Shown here: piece after piece, positions 12,614 through 24,695 of the stretch
How the letters are laid out: each line of letters opens with the position of its first letter
Position numbering within the stretch: the first letter of the stretch is position 1
Assembly: GCA_037044905.1 (NCBI GenBank)
Contig: JBAOKB010000147.1
Coordinates: 434,001 to 498,000 of the forward strand
Length of the DNA: 64,000 nucleotides
Source of the DNA: Hortaea werneckii
Taxonomy: Eukaryota; Ascomycota; Dothideomycetes; Mycosphaerellales; Teratosphaeriaceae
Direction: 5' to 3'
Program-made: the position numbers and the translations under genes
Notes under the pieces: generated by a model
What the model was told of the DNA's origin: nothing
What the model saw: only the letters and a program-made list of their open reading frames with translations
Database searches by the model: none

Positions 12614-13773
12614 GCATCATCCCTCCTTTTCTCCATTTGGCTTGGGACGACGAAGATGATGAATGATGGGTACCTGGGTTTGGGTCTGGACTGGACGTTT
12701 GAAAAATCGGAACCCAATATCTGTCATTTGGGAACAAGGCTGCCAAATAACAAGCGGCAGCCTTTCCCCCCCTTTTTATTCTTTTTTTTTTTTTTGTGGA
12801 AGAGATGGGATAGATGAAAGCATGGGCGGGAAACGCGAGCCACAGACTGGCACATCTCCTTTCGGTTATTACATTCTTTTTCTTGGCCTTTTGATTTTCC
12901 TTTTCGAAATGATACCCCTTGGTGGAATGTTTTTAAGATAGATGGTTTCGGGATAGTTTTGTTCCAATAGAGAAGAGCATGCGCTCTACAGCGGCGCTAG
13001 GTGGATACATCGCTCTGGATTACAAATTTCAAGACGATTCCACTGTCGCAACTGGTATCTGTTCCTTTGCTCTTCTTTTGTCTTGCCAGGTACCGGGTCA
13101 CAGATCGGATTCGTGAAGTCTTGATCATCTTGATCAGCAAGATATTGCGATCAAGACCTTTGCTGATTGCTCGCGATCAAGCGTGCTTCGAACGCTTTCG
13201 TGGTTACGGCAAAATATATACCCTAACCCTACGTGTCATATATTCAACTGTATCCGTCGGTATACTGCTGTCTGGAGACTGCACGCAAGGGCGGGTAAAT
13301 GCATCCGAGCGCTCCTGAGGGTCAATCTTGGCATTGCGCCATTGGCGTCATCATCTAGGCTTCCGGACATCATTTGAGCCTCATATCCTTGACTGCCTTG
13401 ATTCGCAGCATATCAAGTGATCTTTCACTTGCGCCGCGGGAGGGTAGGAGCTAGTCAGTGCGCTACATTTCTTTGACATGCGTTGCTTGTTGGCGCGAGG
13501 TATGTTTGAGTTCGTCTTTTCCGTCTTCATCTAATATACTGCATCTCGTTTGTCTCTTTGGTGTGTTTGCATACGTGCTCCTGTGCTACTACGGCGAAAC
13601 GTAGCCAGATTCTGGCAGACAAAGGCCCAATCGCGAACTGGAACAGAGGAATTTTAGGAAAAGACAAATCACAGCAGCATTGGCACCAATCAAGACATAT
13701 AGAGATTTGGCCTATACCAGACGAAGGGAACGTATCGCATGGTCATTCTTCAATACATTCGCCAGGGACAGAC
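12614..13773. other. Intergenic region with nested hairpin
   Basis: No coding frame. Holds a T-run (about 12781-12795) and a 15-bp hairpin at 13118-13157, listed separately. Probably the 3' region of the Ser-rich gene and the promoter of the GH76 gene. Confidence 0.5.
13118..13157. repeat. Nested inverted repeat (cruciform-capable hairpin)
   Basis: Outer arms GTCTTGATC (13118-13126) and GATCAAGAC (13149-13157) are perfect complements. Directly inside, ATCTTG (13127-13132) pairs with CAAGAT (13138-13143) around a 5-nt loop, leaving a 5-nt bulge. Together this makes a 15-bp stem about 0.6 kb upstream of the GH76 start. Further GATCAAG copies follow near 13176. Confidence 0.6.
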
Positions 13774-15339
13774 ATGAGAGCAGGCTCTCTATTAGCTGTG
13801 ACGGCAGCAGGACTGCCCGCAGTGAGGTCGCTAGAACTGGATGTAGATTCGACCGACTCTATACGAAATGCGGCATCGACACTAGCATACGGTATGATGG
13901 ATTACTACCAAAACAACCAATCTACCACCCCTCCAACCGATGTTGGAACAATGCCTCCTCCGCTTTACTGGTGGATGGGCGGTGCGGTAAGTTGACTGCC
14001 AGGTGTGAGAGCTATAATCGGTTAGCTGACCTGAGAGCTGTCTTCAGGTATGGGGCGGTCTCATAGATTTTTGGGCCTACACAAATGACACACGATACAA
14101 TCCCACAATACAGCAAGGTCTCATGGCCCAAACGGGGCCTGACAACAATTACATGCCTCCAGCATACTACTACACACTAGGGAACGACGATCAAACCTTT
14201 TGGGCTCTGGCTTGCCTTTCCGCGATCGAATACGGTTTCCCAGTCCCAGAAGGCAAACTCGACCATCTATCTCGATCTTGCAATCGCAGTCTTCAATAGC
14301 CAGGTATACAGGTGGGATAACTCATCGTGCAATGGAGGTTTGAAATGGCAGGTATTCGAGAACAGACGCGGATATCACTACAAGAACAGTATCTCGAACG
14401 GCGGCTTTTTCCAAATGGCATCTCGGTTAGCAAGGTATACAGGCAACCAGACGTACCTGGATTGGGCAGAGAAAAGTTGGGATTGGATGTGGGACATTGG
14501 GCTCATCGACCCGAACTATAACGTATTCGACGGCACCAATGATCTCATCAATTGCTCTGAGATCGATCATACGGCTTGGTCTTACAACCCTTCAATGCTC
14601 CTATATGGAACGGCCATCCTATACAACCACACGGACGGCTCAGCATCGGAGATGTGGCAGGAACGGACCAGTGGCCTTGTTGAGGCTTGCGCGAGAAACT
14701 TCTTCGGTCCCTTCGACAACACAAGCAACATCATGTACGAGCCCTCGTGCGAACCTTCGAACGATTGCAACTATGATCAGAAGTCCTTCAAAGCATACCT
14801 GGCGCGGTGGATGAGCAAGGCTTCGGTCGTGGCACCTTACATATCAGAGTCCGTGGATACAGGCTGCTCACCGACTCAGCTGAAGCAGTGGCCGAAGCAT
14901 GCAGTGGTGGCACGGACGGCGTGACGTGCGGACAGAAGTGGTACACAGGAGAGTGGGATGGTGATTATGGAGTTTCAGAACAGCTTTCTGCGCTCGAAGT
15001 CGTGCAGTCCCTACTGTTGCTTGATGGTGATGCTGTCCGCCAGTATCCCAGGACGAATGATAGTGTGCGTGTCAGAGTTGAGAGCAGTCCCACGACTACG
15101 CTTTCAATTGGAAGTCTACGAGTACGGCGACTAGTGCTGGTGAGCAGAGTTCAGATCAGACGACCACTGCAACTTCGGCGCAGAGTACGAGTACAGATGC
15201 GAGCCAATCTTCTGAGTCGGGCTCGGATGAAGAGGGCGATGGGAACGAATCCAGTGCGAACTTCATCTTGCCTGCAAGTATTGTAGCGTCGTTTGTTTTG
15301 CCTGCAGCGGCCGGGCTGTTGTTCTTAGGCCTGGCATAA
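13774..15339 (+). pseudogene. GH76 alpha-1,6-mannanase, DFG5/DCW1 type, GPI-anchored form; two frame breaks
   Basis: The start at 13774 opens a signal peptide (MRAGSLLAVTAAGLPAVRS), then the GH76 N-terminus (YGMMDYYQNNQS, PLYWWMGGA). Intron 13987-14047 has GTAAGT and TTCAG ends. The second exon gives VWGGLIDFW and MPPAYYYTLGNDDQ, and the core continues as CNGGLKWQVF, YKNSISNGGFF, YLDWAEKSWDWMW and ISES. The frame jumps twice inside conserved sequence: one extra base near 14256 (between PVPEG and STIYLDLA) and one missing base near 14850 (between ISESV and LLTDSAEA). A likely 50-nt intron (15065-15114) joins the core to a Ser/Thr-rich stalk and a hydrophobic GPI-signal tail ending at 15339. 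Total length, about 485 codons, fits the family. Such enzymes cross-link GPI-anchored mannoproteins into the wall. As written the gene cannot give a full product. Confidence 0.8.
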
Positions 15340-15668
15340 TGTAGGCCAGCAACTGAACGTTGTTATTAGATCTAGATCCAAGATGCCCACGTATTCGTTG
15401 TAAGCCATTCCTTTGTAAACATACATGTGAGATGATGAGTCCGCGGAGCCAGAGATATTTAACCTATCCGGCAACAGCCGCAAACCCTACCCACGTCCAA
15501 GTGAACTTCACCTCGGCTGCGAGCTCGGGTGGCCGAATGTTCACATCATCAGCATCGACATTGTACCTTATCATCAATCCAAGTCGAGCCGCATCGTCTA
15601 TCATCCTCTCACATCCGACTAAACAGGTCCAACTCGTTTTAAGCTTGGTTTTGTCTGCCTATCAGAAC
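15340..15668. other. Short intergenic spacer
   Basis: Between the GH76 stop and the isomerase ATG, tandem orientation. No separate gene seen; it should hold the promoter of the downstream gene. Confidence 0.5.
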
Positions 15669-16626
15669 ATGGGTTCACAAGGGCCAGGCTCGGCGCCACC
15701 TGCTGCAGGTCAGGAGTTATTCCAGCTCCCTATCGGCAAGGATGGCAAGCTCGTCTGCACGATGCCAAAAGACAAAGTCTATCTCATCACCTTCTCGAGC
15801 CCACCAGACAACCGATTGCTCACTGTAAGCCACGACCCAATTAATAACATGTCAGAACTTAATGCTCACCAAATGGCAGCCTTTCTGTCAAGCAATCCTC
15901 CTCGCTCTGGACATAATCGAGACTCGACACGAACCAGGCGTAGTCATCACGACCTCCGGCATCTCAAAGTTCTACTCCAACGGACTCGACTTGGAACATG
16001 CCTCCTTCACCCCGGGCTTCTTCCCGGACTCGTTGTATGCGCTATGGCGAAGGATGTTGACCTTTCCAATGCCCACCATAGCGCTCATCAACGGGCACGC
16101 CTTCGCTGGAGCGCTCATGCTGGCAATGCATCATGACTATCGGATCATGAACCCGCATAAAGGCTATCTGTGTCTGAACGAGGTCGAGCTCGGCGTCCCG
16201 TTACGGCCACCGATGAGCAGTGTCTTCAGACAAAAAGTCTCGCCCCAGACGTATAGGAAGCTTGTCCTCGAAGCTTATCGTTACAAGGTACGATAGACTA
16301 CAGCCGTGAAGGATTCAAGCTCCGTGGCTAACCGTAAACAGGCGCTTGAGGCTCTCAAAGAGGGCATTGTAGACTGGCTCGGAGGGCTGGAGGAAGCGTT
16401 GACTCACGTTGATGAGCTCAAGCTAGTGCAGAAAGCCCAAAAGGGTATGAGCGGTAAGAAAGCGTACGGCGACCTCAAGCGGGAGATGTGGCGAGAGACA
16501 GTGGACTACCTGGAGAACTTTGGCGCAGAAGACGGGCGTGACTTTAGGGTGCAAGCAAAGAACGATCGGGCGAAAGAAGCTTCGGAAAGGAAGGTGAAGG
16601 AGTGGGAAGCGAAGGCGAAGCTATAG
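15669..16626 (+). CDS. Peroxisomal enoyl-CoA hydratase/isomerase (crotonase family)
   Basis: Three exons: 15669-15824, 15880-16287 and 16342-16626, with introns starting GTAAGC and GTACGA. The spliced protein is about 282 aa. The crotonase fold is shown by SSPPDNRLL (substrate-binding strand), then SGISKFYSNGLDLE (oxyanion-hole loop), ALINGHAFAGALMLAMHHDYRIM (the second oxyanion NGxAxxGG-like loop, here GHAFAGAL) and NEVELGVPL, where Glu may be the catalytic residue of enoyl-CoA isomerases. The C-terminus is AKL, a classic type-1 peroxisomal targeting signal, so a role in beta-oxidation of unsaturated fatty acids is likely. Delta3,delta2-enoyl-CoA isomerase is the best guess over hydratase. 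The frame is intact, although it lies between two broken genes. Confidence 0.88.
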
Positions 16627-17208
16627 GGTGGCTTCAGGTGACGATAGACTCACTGCAAGAGCTATTTCTTTCTTATGTAATCTTACGGTCACAATATCAA
16701 CATGAGCTACCTCACCTGCGTCTCTGCTTACAACTTCATGGGAGACAGAATCTCTTCGACATACAGTATTGCCTTCTAATGGAAATCGTAGCTGTAAGTC
16801 TCATCTAGACGTTGGTAGACGCAGTGTGACTAGAGCAACTAGGCCTCTCTACTTGGCTGCTAAGCAACGAACTTGACATAATTCATCCAACTCATGAAAA
16901 GCATGAGAAGACAAAATCTCGAGAACCCAACCGGAGTGACCGGCGGATCAATAGCTCATGACGAGAGTCGAGCACTTCGTTTCTCCCGATCTATATTATG
17001 TACTTTTTTTTTTTTTTTCTCTCTCTCTAAAGTGTACACGGGTATATGTGCCAGTCATGATTCAACACATCCAACCAAAAATAAAAAATGCTATGCCGCT
17101 TGCTAATATCCAGAAGTTTCTTCCCCATTTTGTGCGCGGAATCATCAAGGCCTTCCCCGTATCCAAAGAAGACAATAATCTCAACAAGGGAAAAGAAAAG
17201 AAGGGCCG
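16627..17208. other. Intergenic region between convergent genes
   Basis: Spacer between the isomerase and glucan synthase 3' ends, with a T-run near 17005-17019 followed by CT repeats. No coding frame. Confidence 0.5.
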
Positions 17209-20200
17209 CTAAGGCTTGGCGAGTTGTTCCTTGCGGAAGAACGTAAAGTAACCGACAGGGATGATGAGGTTGAGTATGAGACAGACCCAGAACTGGAGAC
17301 AGGTTAGCAATGGTCGTCAGGTGAGGTATGAGATTACTTACCCAGGCGTTGGTGAGGCCGTCCAGGTTCGCAGCCAGGTTGGGGAAGGTTGGGCCAGGGC
17401 CAGTGCTGTTTAGTCCATCGGCGCGGGCAATGATGGTGCCGATAGAACCGATAACTTGCGATGCGATGAGTGCCCAGGTAACACTGTGAAGGATGTCAGC
17501 GACGTGTTCGGAAGGCGGAAAGGACGAAGCGCGCTACTTACTGTGCTCGGACCATTGTCTGAAGAAGCAACATGCCAATACCGACACCTTGGATCTGAAA
17601 AGAGTGTTAGCATCACGTTCGGCTCTGATTCCAAAATCAATGGAGACATACCAAGTCAAGGAGACCGAGCCAGAGCCACAAGCATCGAGAAAGCACCGCG
17701 GAGGCGACAGGACCACCAGCCCAAGGCATGTACATGCCGAACATTGAGGTCCCCCACCAGATCTGAGCCCAACGTGGAGCAAGCAGTCCGACACCGAACA
17801 GTGGCAGGAACCAACTGTGCGTGAGAGACAACCGCCCGAAGAAGTAGAGAATGATAGCCCAGAAGACAACGAAGAAGAGGACCACGAGGCCAAAGGTAGC
17901 TCCGTGACTGATATGCTTGCTGGAGAAGAGATATGCCCAGTTACGTCCATACGGCGCGCTCAGGAAGATGTTCTGAATGAAGACACTGATCCAGAACCAG
18001 AGCACGATCTTTCTCCTCATGATGGAGCTGTAGAAGTCCGGGACCGCACCGGGCTTCTGGCGGTAGAAGTCCGGCAGACCGAAGAACAGGACGATGCCGA
18101 CTGCCCAGAGGAACAGAGAGATTGGAAGGCCGAGGCCAGTCAGACGGTAGCCCAGATCCTGGAGGAACCTTCGGCGTTCATGTCTGTCAGGGTATCACCC
18201 CAAGCCCACAGACCGACGACGTAGATTTGCTGGGTGCCTTGGATAGCACAAGCACGGAAGGCCCAATCTTTGACGGGAGCGCTGCCAGTGGAACCGAAGT
18301 TCTGTGCGAAGAACAGGCTGCCGGCTGAAGAAGCGACAGCGTACATTGCTGTGGCAACGTGTTGGACCCAAGCGCGTGAAGTGTCGGACTGTGAGAAAGG
18401 TGCCCACGCGAGGAGGAAGAAGGCAAGACCATAGAAGAAGAAAGGCAGCGACATGCAGTACTTGGCGGGCAGTCGACGGAACATCAGCCACCAGAGCAGA
18501 GATGTAGCAAGGAAAATGCTGGCGATAACATAGAGCTGAGTTGCCGTCTGACCGACTTGCCCGGAAATCAAAGTAATCTGGTACGAGTTGGCAGCCAGGA
18601 TCTGTCCGAGAGCGAGGAGGAAGGAATACACAGGCCAGTCACCGATCTTGTATGCCATCAGACGTCGAAGACCGGTCGGCGGCGTGTAGTCGTCAGGTAG
18701 CAAGAATTGGGACATGTCCTCGTTGGTCTCGACGCCCTCGTAGATGGAGCCTCTAGGGGTCGCAGCCTTGGATGCGCCCGGCGTACCATCGTAGGTCATC
18801 TTGGCGACATGCAGACGGCTGAACCATTGCTTCTCTGACTTCTCCAGGTAGTCTTCGATACAGAGTTGGGACTCGGAGTTCTTGCCGTTCAAGTCCTCAA
18901 GCTTCTTCTCGAAAGCCTTGTAGTATAGACCAGTGGAATCGGTGAAGAACGGCATAAGCTCCTGTTTCTGACCCTTTTTCTCGTCCATGACACTTTCAGT
19001 CGCTAGAGGAGTCTGAGGAACGCTACCGAAGTCGCCTCGCGTCGGAGTATGCGGCTGAGCAAGGAACGGGTAGCTCTGACCGCCGCCTGGCGTCTCGGAG
19101 CCGCTGCTAGGGGTGTGGGCATCGGCAAAGTAACCACCCTGCTGTGTTCGCGCAGGCATAGTTGGCTCATCCGATCTCGAAGTACCGTCACGCAGGTCAA
19201 AGTTGAAGGAGTCATTGGTAATGGCTCCCATACGTGATCGACGCTTAGCCTCTTCAGCTCTGTCGTTGGTGATGTATTCCTCATCTTCGATACTCTCAAG
19301 GCGCCCTCTACCCCTTCTGTCGTCCTCTTCTGAAGAGTTTCTTCGAGAAGTCTGGAAAGAGGCTTGACTTCGGCTGTTTGCGCATAGTCCTCGCCATTCA
19401 TATGACCAGGGCCATGGCGCATACCCAGTGAGAGCGAACCATCCATCTGAGGAGTGGTAGCGCCAGAGCGGATAGGGGAAGTGTTCCTGGTACCAGGGCG
19501 GCTAGCAGAAGGTGTGCCAGCGCGAGGGGTCATGGCACCGGTCGGGTAGCCAGGCCGCTCCGAGGGGTCATCCAGCCGGGCAAGTTTGGCGTGGTCCAGC
19601 CGCTGGATGTCGCGCTGCCAGTGTCAAGACCCATGCGACGAGCGGAGATACGCTCCATCATCTTCTTGTGGATCTTAATCGAAGTGCCTTGAAGAATCTC
19701 CAAGTCCTCCTTCCACTGAGCAACAGGGAAACGTTGCTTAGCAGAACGGGCTCTCATGGTCGCTCGAGTCTCGTAGTCCGACTTCAGAGCGCCGGCGATG
19801 GCCATCTTGAACTGGTGCAGCTGGTGCTTGGTGGTAAGGGACTCAATGGTGTACCACCAACCAGGCATTTGACCAAGACCACCGACACGAGAGCCAACAC
19901 CGAGGGCACCTTTCCTACCGAACTCGACAGCGACCAAACCAAAAGGCTCGTCACGCGAGGGGATCAGGGCGAATTCGGCACCGCTGAAAATGAAAGGGCG
20001 GCAGAGCAGTGAATTCTGGCTTGGAGTAGACACGGCCGGGATACTTCTTCATCATGACATCCAGCTTCAGGGCGGCGAACTTGCCGTACAAGTCGATAGT
20101 TGGGCCAACGCAAAGGAGCTGGGTGTGCGGGTGCTGCTCAAGGACATTGGGGAAGACATCGGCAATCAGATCGATACCCTTCTGGAGAGACCAACGGCCG

Positions 20201-23200
20201 ACGAACACGAACAGGTCCGCGTCAGGGCGCTGCTCCAGACCGGCCCATTCTTGCGCCTGGCGCTTGAGGTTGGCACGCTGGCTTTCATAGACCTGGTCAA
20301 TCGAGATGTCGTTCGGGTCGGCAAGCTTCTTGTCCCATTCGGCAACGTCAGTAGGATCCGGGTTAGGCAAAGCTCCAATCTTCTTCAGACCCCAGAAGAT
20401 TGGGTAACGGGCCCATGAACGCTTGCCGTACTTCTTCGACACACCAACGGCACCAAAGCCCTTCTGGTGGATACGCAGGATACTTGCACCGGCATGCAGC
20501 AAGTTGAAAACTTCACCGAACTGCACGTAGCGCTGAACAACAGGTGCCGGAAGGTTGAAGACGGAGCAGATCTCGTCGACTTCGCGTGGGTTTCTCATTG
20601 GCCAGAGACCTTGGAACTCGGCGTTGTGCAGCGACAGACAGCAAGGGATCGTGTCCGGTAGCAAGTACAACGGAGCGACTGTGCCGTGGTAGTCGTTGAT
20701 GTGGTAGATGTCAATCGGGAAGCGGCGCATGGCCTCAGCAATACACTGGTTCCAAGCAGAGTAGTAGATAGCACTGTCGAGGTCGTCCATACGGGCGGGG
20801 TAAGGCTCCTTGGTGGTCTGTCTGCGGAAAACGGGGGCATCCAGAAGCATGTACGTGATGTTGTTGAGCTTGTGGTACTGCACCTGGACCTCGTATGTGC
20901 GACCGAGAATAGTGACGTCGATTGGCAACCCAGGAGTGTCGACAGGGTAATCCAAACCGCCAGCGCAGGGAACAACCCAGACCAGGTCCTGATGCTGAAG
21001 GTTCTTACCCATCAGCTGAGCCATGACACCGAGACCACCAATCTTGATCTTGATCTTCCAGTCTTCGATATCGTATTCCATCGTTGCGATCAATACTGTA
21101 CGTCGCTTGCCTTCAACGGTGGCGCCTGCACCAAGGCCATCCACTACGACAGAGCTGTCAGAGCCACGGGAGCCAGCTCCGCCCATCATGGGGCTGAGAG
21201 CCCTTTGGTTGGCGATGGGATCGTCCTTTTCATCAAGCTTGTCCTCGCGGTGGAACGCCCTCTTCGCCATTGCTACAGGCAAGAACTCCTTCTTCTCAGA
21301 AAGACCGATCTGGTTGAACTTGACGCCGTAGAAAGCGCGCATGTATACAAAGACGCCAGTGCAAGCGAACACAACAGGAAGGATCCAGAGCAACACCCAC
21401 AGAATAAGTTGGATCCATCGGCTGCCAACACCAACGAGATAGTACCTCATGTCAGAGTCGTGGAACATGATTCGCCACGCCAGATGGGGGGACTCGGGGC
21501 CCTCATTGGTAATGTTGACCACGGCCAGCTGCAGGAGAGGTAGGGGAGATCCGATCCAGGACGGTGTCGTTGTCCACATCGCCAAAGGCGTAGCTGACAT
21601 CCGGCTTGCCATTTGCGGCCATACCCCAAACGTTGAGCTGGAAAGTTGGAAGGCCACTCGTCCATGAAGTCGTATATCCACGAGCCATTGTCCATCTGGG
21701 TCATCTTGTTGGGCAGCCCACCATCGTATCCATACTGGTTGAACGCACCGTGGATGAAGAAATGAGGGTATCGCCTGTGCCTTGTACCAGTGCCGTACAG
21801 ATCACCTTCAACGACGTGGTCACTACTTCCGGCAGCCTTCGACCAATACTGGACCTTGACGTGGTCGCCTTCCCAAGTCTTGTAACCTTCAGATCCGGTC
21901 CAAGTTTGCGAGGGGAGGTATCATTGCCGCCATTGTAATCGAACCAGTCAGACCAACACACCACCCCATGACATGGTGAATCGCCACTTGTCAGCACCAG
22001 CAGCCTTGTGGTGGATGTAGAAGCCAGACTCCGTAATCTCGACGTCTCTCTTGTTCGGGTTTGTTTGGGCATCATCGTGCTTGAACAGCAATGTGTCGCT
22101 GTAGTTGGCGCCGTATGGGAAGACAATCGGGTTCTCTTCCTGGCCGATTCGGAGCATGAAGTGGTCATGGGAGCCAGTCGATGTGTTCTTGCTGGCGCTG
22201 GTGATGTTGTTGACATTGATGGTGTGGATGCCATCGTACAGGTTCTTCACGGTGGCACGGGCACGCCAGATCGAAGGGCTTGGGCCATAGTACGAAGACT
22301 CGAACAGAGGGTCGATGGTGTGACACTCGATGCTGTCCTTGTCGATGGTTGCGGACTCGCCAACTTCCGTATAAGAGGTGACATCGACATTCTCGCTGAA
22401 GGAATCGCAGTCCATCAAAGTCGTGAAGCGGACTTCAATGTCCACTGAACTGGCTCATCAGAGCTGGTGTTGGACAGATTCTGGCGTCGTGGCCTGGAAG
22501 AAACTTGCTGATGACAGGAGAGGGCTCAATCCATTTGTCCTTTGGCACGAACGCCTTCCAGCCATACTTGGTCATGTTGATACTGTCCAAACAGCCATTC
22601 AATTCGAACGAACCGTCAATGCCGAGCTGAGTGTTGGAAGATCTCAGTGACCACTCGTCGAATGGATAAAACAAGTTCTTGACGACGGTGTTAACATCGA
22701 AAGGCGAGATGATGGCTTCGTCGGTGGAACAGTCCGAAGTGTAGGTCTTGGAATCGTTGTAGTTAGAGTAAAGCAGCCAGATTGACTGGTTTTCGAACAT
22801 TCCCTGGCCAGTGAAGTCCTGGACTTCTTCCATGTGGCCTCTGTGCACACTCCACAGACCGGTGGTGGTTGGTACACCGAAGGAACCCGGAAGCGTGTAG
22901 TTGAAAGTCTGCGCAGAAGAGCTCAGACACAACCCAACCATCGTTGAGAACAGGGTAACGCTGACGCAACTCGAACATTTGCTTGAGCACACCGTAGACC
23001 GGGTGCGAAGGGTCTCGGTGGTCCAGCGCGTTACTGTAATCGTTGCAGCCAGTTCTAGAGGTGTTGTACGGCGCATTGTTCAAGTTATGGTTCTCAACAA
23101 CGTTACATCCGTGCATCTGCCAGGCTTGTGCCGAAGACATGGCCTGACGACCATAGATATAGTTGCTAGCAGTGTTGTCGAGAACGTAGAAAGCTTGTTC

Positions 23201-24695
23201 CTCACCCCAACTGACAAGCGGAATACCGGCATCAAAAGGGACACAATATAATCTCCCAAAAGTTGGCGCTCGGTACCGTTAGTTAGACCGGGCCACCTAA
23301 GGACATCCTGGTTGGAACACCGTACATATGACGCGGGTCAAATTCGCCTGTGATTGCGTTGTTCATGTCGTTCGTGGCCATGAGCACACCCCACTGGTCT
23401 TGGAAGTTGGTCAGGTGCATCATTTGCGGCCAACAGGTTGCCGTCCAGTCCGAGGAAACGCATCAGAGCGCGATACGTAGAGTAATGGAAGGCAGCCGAG
23501 TCGAGAGCCTGATGACCATCTTCGCGGATGTAAGCAGATTGATTCAAATCATCTGACTTTCCGTTGATGGTAGCCACTTTGGTGAGGTTATTAACCGCCA
23601 TTTCAGGCTCCTTGCCTCGTCCGAGGTACACGGCTCCGTCTGCGTTACCGTTGACGATTTCACCCGTGATGAAGAAGTTGTTTTTGCCCACATCCTTCGC
23701 GCACTCCCGCATGTGACGCGAAAAGTTGCCCTGGGAATCAACGGTGACCTGCACACCCTTATCCATACGGAATCCATCAATGTCCAAGCCTTGGATCTGC
23801 ATGCAGGAGAAGTGGTTGATTCTGTCCAACACCTCCGGCCTCCACTCCCGCAGCCGATCTTGTACACCGTTGAATTTAGACAGCTGCTTTTGCCATTCAG
23901 GATACACACCGAATGCACCGACATCACCGAACTGATCGAAATCACTCTTCATGCATCCGACCATGGCTGCCGTGTTGTTATCGTCGATCAGATGGCCACC
24001 TTGATCCCAGAATCGAGGGTAAGGGATATCACATGTCTTGAAACTCGTTTGAGGGATGATAGTCACGGTATTCCATATGGCCCTTGTAGTTCATGATGTG
24101 CTCGTTAAACTTGAACGGCGCACTGTTGTTGGCATGCCCTTTAAAGCGAAGAGATCGGCCATGGTCGACATGGTGTTGTCCACAATCACGTACATACCCT
24201 TGTCATGAACTGCCTTGAACACTTCGCGGTACTGCTCGATGTTGCCGAAGTGGTGATCCAGGATGGTGTGGTCGTGAGGGCTGAAAGCATCCATCTCCCA
24301 AGGCTCGTTCAGCAACAAGCTACCAGCAACGTAGATGCCACGGATTCCCATGCCATGCAAGTAGTCCAAAGAGTCTTTCAAGCCCACGATATCGCCTCCA
24401 TGTCGAAGCTGTGTCCCCAGGTAATCTTGTTCCCAAGTCGTGCCGTTTGCATTGTCATTGGTTGGGATCGCCGTTCACGAAGCGATCCTGGAAATAACTG
24501 TAGAATGGTACTCTCCAGTTCTTGGGGCTGGGGGTGTGTGTGAAGTTTTCTGGCCAGTCTGGAATCGAATACTCGAGCGGCCCAGAGGCATCTGGGTTGG
24601 CGTTCAGATTCCATTCCTTTTCGGCCTCATCATACCAAGAGGCAGAAGTGAGGCTTGCAAGAGAAGCGAAAGGTGAGAAGCCAAGGGCTCAGCAT
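17209..24695 (-). pseudogene. ags1: Alpha-1,3-glucan synthase (AGS family), about 18 single-base frame breaks
   Basis: Makes cell-wall alpha-1,3-glucan at the plasma membrane. From the ATG at 24695 the pieces read in family order: signal peptide; GH13-like amylase domain (PLEYSIPDWPENF, DIDGFRMDKGVQ, LDHRDPSHPV; about 24.6-22.4 kb); outer linker; first membrane helix; GT5 synthase domain with KIGGLGVMAQLMGK, HNAEFQGLW and FVGRWSLQKG (about 21-19.6 kb); acidic linker (SRRNSSEEDDRRGRG); and a multi-spanning exporter-like C-terminus. Three terminal introns are intact: 17595-17651, 17484-17541 and 17293-17341. Removing introns leaves about 2,441 codons, normal for the family. The frame changes about 18 times, roughly half +1 and half -1, always inside conserved sequence; I saw no in-frame stop within the restored frames. 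As written only fragments can be made. Its neighbour is a divergent amylase, as in the Aspergillus alpha-glucan cluster. Confidence 0.9.
17293..17651 (-). other. Three intact introns at the 3' end of the glucan synthase locus
   Basis: Minus-strand introns 17595-17651 (GTATGT..TTTCAG, branch GCTAAC), 17484-17541 (GTAAGT..CACAG) and 17293-17341 (GTAAGT..TCCAG, branch GCTAAC). Joining across them gives LLDLIQGVGIG, RAHVTWALIAS and TNAWFWVCLILN, all natural for the exporter domain. The splice signals show no decay. Confidence 0.8.

Noticed and set aside
13215..13235. Telomere-like CCCTAA repeat
   Set aside because: Only two units (CCCTAACCCTA); too short to mean a telomere remnant.
15065..15114. 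A third frame break in the GH76 gene
   Set aside because: A 50-nt interval with GTGCGT..GAAG ends joins the frames at a codon boundary, so an intron is the simpler reading.
17209..24695. Introns as the cause of the frame changes in the glucan synthase
   Set aside because: Most shifts sit between adjacent conserved residues with no GT..AG pair of minimal length; only the three 3' introns are convincing.
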